6,583 bases of DNA from Nanobdellota archaeon (GTDB lineage Archaea; Nanobdellota; Nanobdellia; Woesearchaeales; GW2011-AR15), in NCBI GenBank assembly GCA_018815145.1, contig JAHIYL010000130.1, forward strand, positions 1 to 6,583, in the 5' to 3' direction. Numbering within the stretch: the stretch's first letter is position 1; the number at the start of each line of letters is the position of its first letter. The translations under genes were made by a program, and so were the position numbers. Shown one piece after another: positions 4,825-6,583 of the stretch. The notes beneath the pieces were generated by a model that saw only the letters and a list, made by a program, of their open reading frames with translations, ran no database searches and was not told the DNA's origin.

Positions 4825-6583
4825 TTGAATAAATCATACATGATAACTGCATTGACCTTATTGGTTTTTGCATCGCTATGTTCTGCTCAATTGATAAATA
4901 TTACACTTGTAAAGCCATTGTATGGAAGTTCACCAACAGATGGTTTTGATCTCGAGATATCCACATTGCAATCAACAGAAGAATGTAAATATTCAAATTC
5001 ACCTCTTTTAGATTATGAGGATATCGATCGAATGGGAAACCTCTTTATGAATGTCAATAATCATCTTCACAGGATAATTAATTTTTCTGATCTTGCAGGT
5101 ACAGAAAATTCTCCAAGGAATATATATATCAAATGCAAGACAACTCTTGGTATCATCAATGAGAATGAGTCAAAAGCAATAACATTGAACGTTGACAGCA
5201 CAGACCCGTATTTTGTTGAATCATATGCTTTGCCAAAAACAGTTGTAGAAAAATTAAGTACTGAATTATTTGTACTTGCTGATGACCAGGTATCATGCAG
5301 ATATGACAATGCATATCAGGATTTTGGAAGTATGCGATACTTCTTCAGCACATACTATTCAGAAAAACCATACGAAACAATAAATGGAAGATTATTTGCT
5401 CAAAAATGGAGCGAACAACTCAACAAGACTACATCAATAAAGATTGATGATATGAAGAATTACACTTTGTATGTCTCCTGCATGAACAAAGCAGGCCTTT
5501 ACACAAACACATCAACAGTGAATTTCACAGTGAATCTAAATACGCCAAATCAGATAATTGATTATGGTCCATCAGGAATAATTGGCACAAAATCAGTTAC
5601 AATGTTCATTGAAACCAACAAGAAATCTGTATGTTATTATGGTGAGGAACACAAGCATAAGTTTCCTGATGAACATACAACCATGCATAGACTGACCATC
5701 AATGATGCGGAACAAAAGCAGCACAACATTCCTGTCAAATGCATATATGACCTAGGAGGACCTGATGGATTTGCAGCAATCAGTTTTACCATTGACTCTA
5801 CCCCTCCGCAGATAATATCCATAATCTCAGACAATTCCACCTGCTATGCTGACAAGCTTCAGGCTGAATTTATGGGTGAAGATAATGTTGAAGTTGTCGG
5901 ATACAAATATAGGATAATTGATTCAAAAAACAAGATAGTTGTTGACTGGAAAGATTCCGGGCCGTCAGCACAAGAAAGAAATCTTGATTTGGAGAGGAAT
6001 AATATATACTATTGGTCTGTCAAAGCAATTGACATTGCTGGAAGTGAAAGCATTGAATCCAAAAGTGCAGGAACAAACATATATGGAGAAAATGATACCG
6101 AATGCAAAGAACTTTTTTCAACACCTCCTGTTGTCTCAATTAATCAGAATTCTCTTGAAAGATGGTCCAGCGTCTCAATGGTCTGCGTTGACAAGGACGG
6201 TGAATGTGTTGTGGAAGAATTCTATGTGATGCAAAATAATGATCCAAAATGCAATTCCTGCTATTCATGTCCTTACACCACATATATTTCACCCGTACTG
6301 GTTAACACCACTGCAACCTTCTGCTACCGGGCTTTTGATAATGACGGGAATGAAGTGTCTGGAGAAAAATTGATTACTGTTAAACAGACGTCATGCACCC
6401 CCTTTTCTGATAGTTGCTGTATACATACCGCAGACGGCAATTGCGATCCTGATTGTCCTGCTGGTGAAGACCCTGACTGCATTTCTACATGCATGCCTCC
6501 CAAAGAATGGTGCAGTGAAAAAAAGGAAAAATGTGATGAAGACTGTGATGATGATACAATTCCAAATTCATGGGAGAAGGAAA
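4825..6583 (+). CDS. Large exported surface protein with Ig-like modules and Cys-rich segment (C-terminus beyond window)
   Basis: 586 residues are visible and the frame stays open at the right edge. With the TTG start, the N-terminus is a signal peptide (NKSYMITALTLLVFASLCSA, cleavage likely near residue 21); the later ATG (4840) would lose the Lys of its basic end. Beta-sandwich-like modules follow. Three have a Cys pair, the first in C-x-Y and the second at a strand end: Cys54/104, 158/219 and 270/306. Linkers with Asp/Thr-Pro mark boundaries (DSTDP at 124, NTPN at 239, DSTPP at 324, STPP at 432). Phrases such as YTLYVSCMNKAG are typical of Ig or fibronectin-like repeats. About ten N-x-S/T sequons suggest N-glycosylation. 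From residue 524 a Cys-rich knot (DSCC, NCDPDC, GEDPDC) leads to CDDDTIPNSWEKE, like the start of a calcium-binding thrombospondin type 3 segment. It is probably displayed on the cell surface for adhesion or envelope structure; no exact family was recognised. Confidence 0.85.
   Translation, partial: MNKSYMITALTLLVFASLCSAQLINITLVKPLYGSSPTDGFDLEISTLQSTEECKYSNSPLLDYEDIDRMGNLFMNVNNHLHRIINFSDLAGTENSPRNIYIKCKTTLGIINENESKAITLNVDSTDPYFVESYALPKTVVEKLSTELFVLADDQVSCRYDNAYQDFGSMRYFFSTYYSEKPYETINGRLFAQKWSEQLNKTTSIKIDDMKNYTLYVSCMNKAGLYTNTSTVNFTVNLNTPNQIIDYGPSGIIGTKSVTMFIETNKKSVCYYGEEHKHKFPDEHTTMHRLTINDAEQKQHNIPVKCIYDLGGPDGFAAISFTIDSTPPQIISIISDNSTCYADKLQAEFMGEDNVEVVGYKYRIIDSKNKIVVDWKDSGPSAQERNLDLERNNIYYWSVKAIDIAGSESIESKSAGTNIYGENDTECKELFSTPPVVSINQNSLERWSSVSMVCVDKDGECVVEEFYVMQNNDPKCNSCYSCPYTTYISPVLVNTTATFCYRAFDNDGNEVSGEKLITVKQTSCTPFSDSCCIHTADGNCDPDCPAGEDPDCISTCMPPKEWCSEKKEKCDEDCDDDTIPNSWEKE

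Noticed and set aside
4840..4842. ATG as the start of the surface protein
   Set aside because: The Shine-Dalgarno at 4812-4816 is correctly spaced for TTG 4825, and the ATG start would remove the Lys from the signal peptide.
5067..6229. Short frames (two minus, one plus) within the surface-protein gene
   Set aside because: They are shadows of a continuous 586-codon frame with signal peptide, module linkers and sequons.

Overview
The window looks archaeal, and most likely from a DPANN-type lineage such as Woesearchaeota or a relative. The evidence is TATA elements about 26-32 nt before several starts, two genes that appear leaderless, a HerA-family ATPase, and secreted Cys-rich proteins including a D-P-D-C-containing surface protein. 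The DNA is AT-rich. The lineage assignment is an inference; the archaeal promoter layout is directly visible.

Layout: (1) 1-1518, minus strand: a HerA/DUF87-type hexameric ATPase with an N-terminal HAS-barrel-like region. Its N-terminus is complete and its C-terminus runs off the left edge. (2) About 1574-3025, plus strand: a secreted, probably lipid-anchored metzincin/M64-like zinc protease, read divergently from HerA across one shared TATA element. It is broken: it lacks a standard start codon, it has a +1 shift inside the HExxHxxxxxH zinc motif, and it has a compensating shift just before the Met-turn. The rest, including a duplicated Cys-rich tail, still reads as protein. (3) 3068-3301, minus strand: a very basic 77-residue protein made of two 33-residue repeats, with a strong Shine-Dalgarno site and an oligo-T terminator. 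(4) 4694-3457, minus strand: a two-gene operon encoding a helical protein with a C-terminal HTH, then a PIN-domain nuclease. The order and spacing resemble a toxin-antitoxin module (UPF0175/VapC-like). (5) 4825-6583, plus strand: the N-terminal 586 residues of a large exported glycoprotein-like surface protein. It has Ig-like modules each carrying a Cys pair, a Cys-rich knot and the start of an Asp-rich calcium-binding-type segment. It continues past the right edge.

The genes do not form one obvious pathway. HerA acts in DNA processing, the HTH-PIN pair is a self-contained regulatory or toxin unit, and the two plus-strand genes encode envelope proteins. The most interesting items are the inactivated protease with its zinc motif caught mid-decay, the HTH-PIN pair, and the tandem-repeat basic protein. 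No rRNA, tRNA, CRISPR array or insertion sequence was seen.
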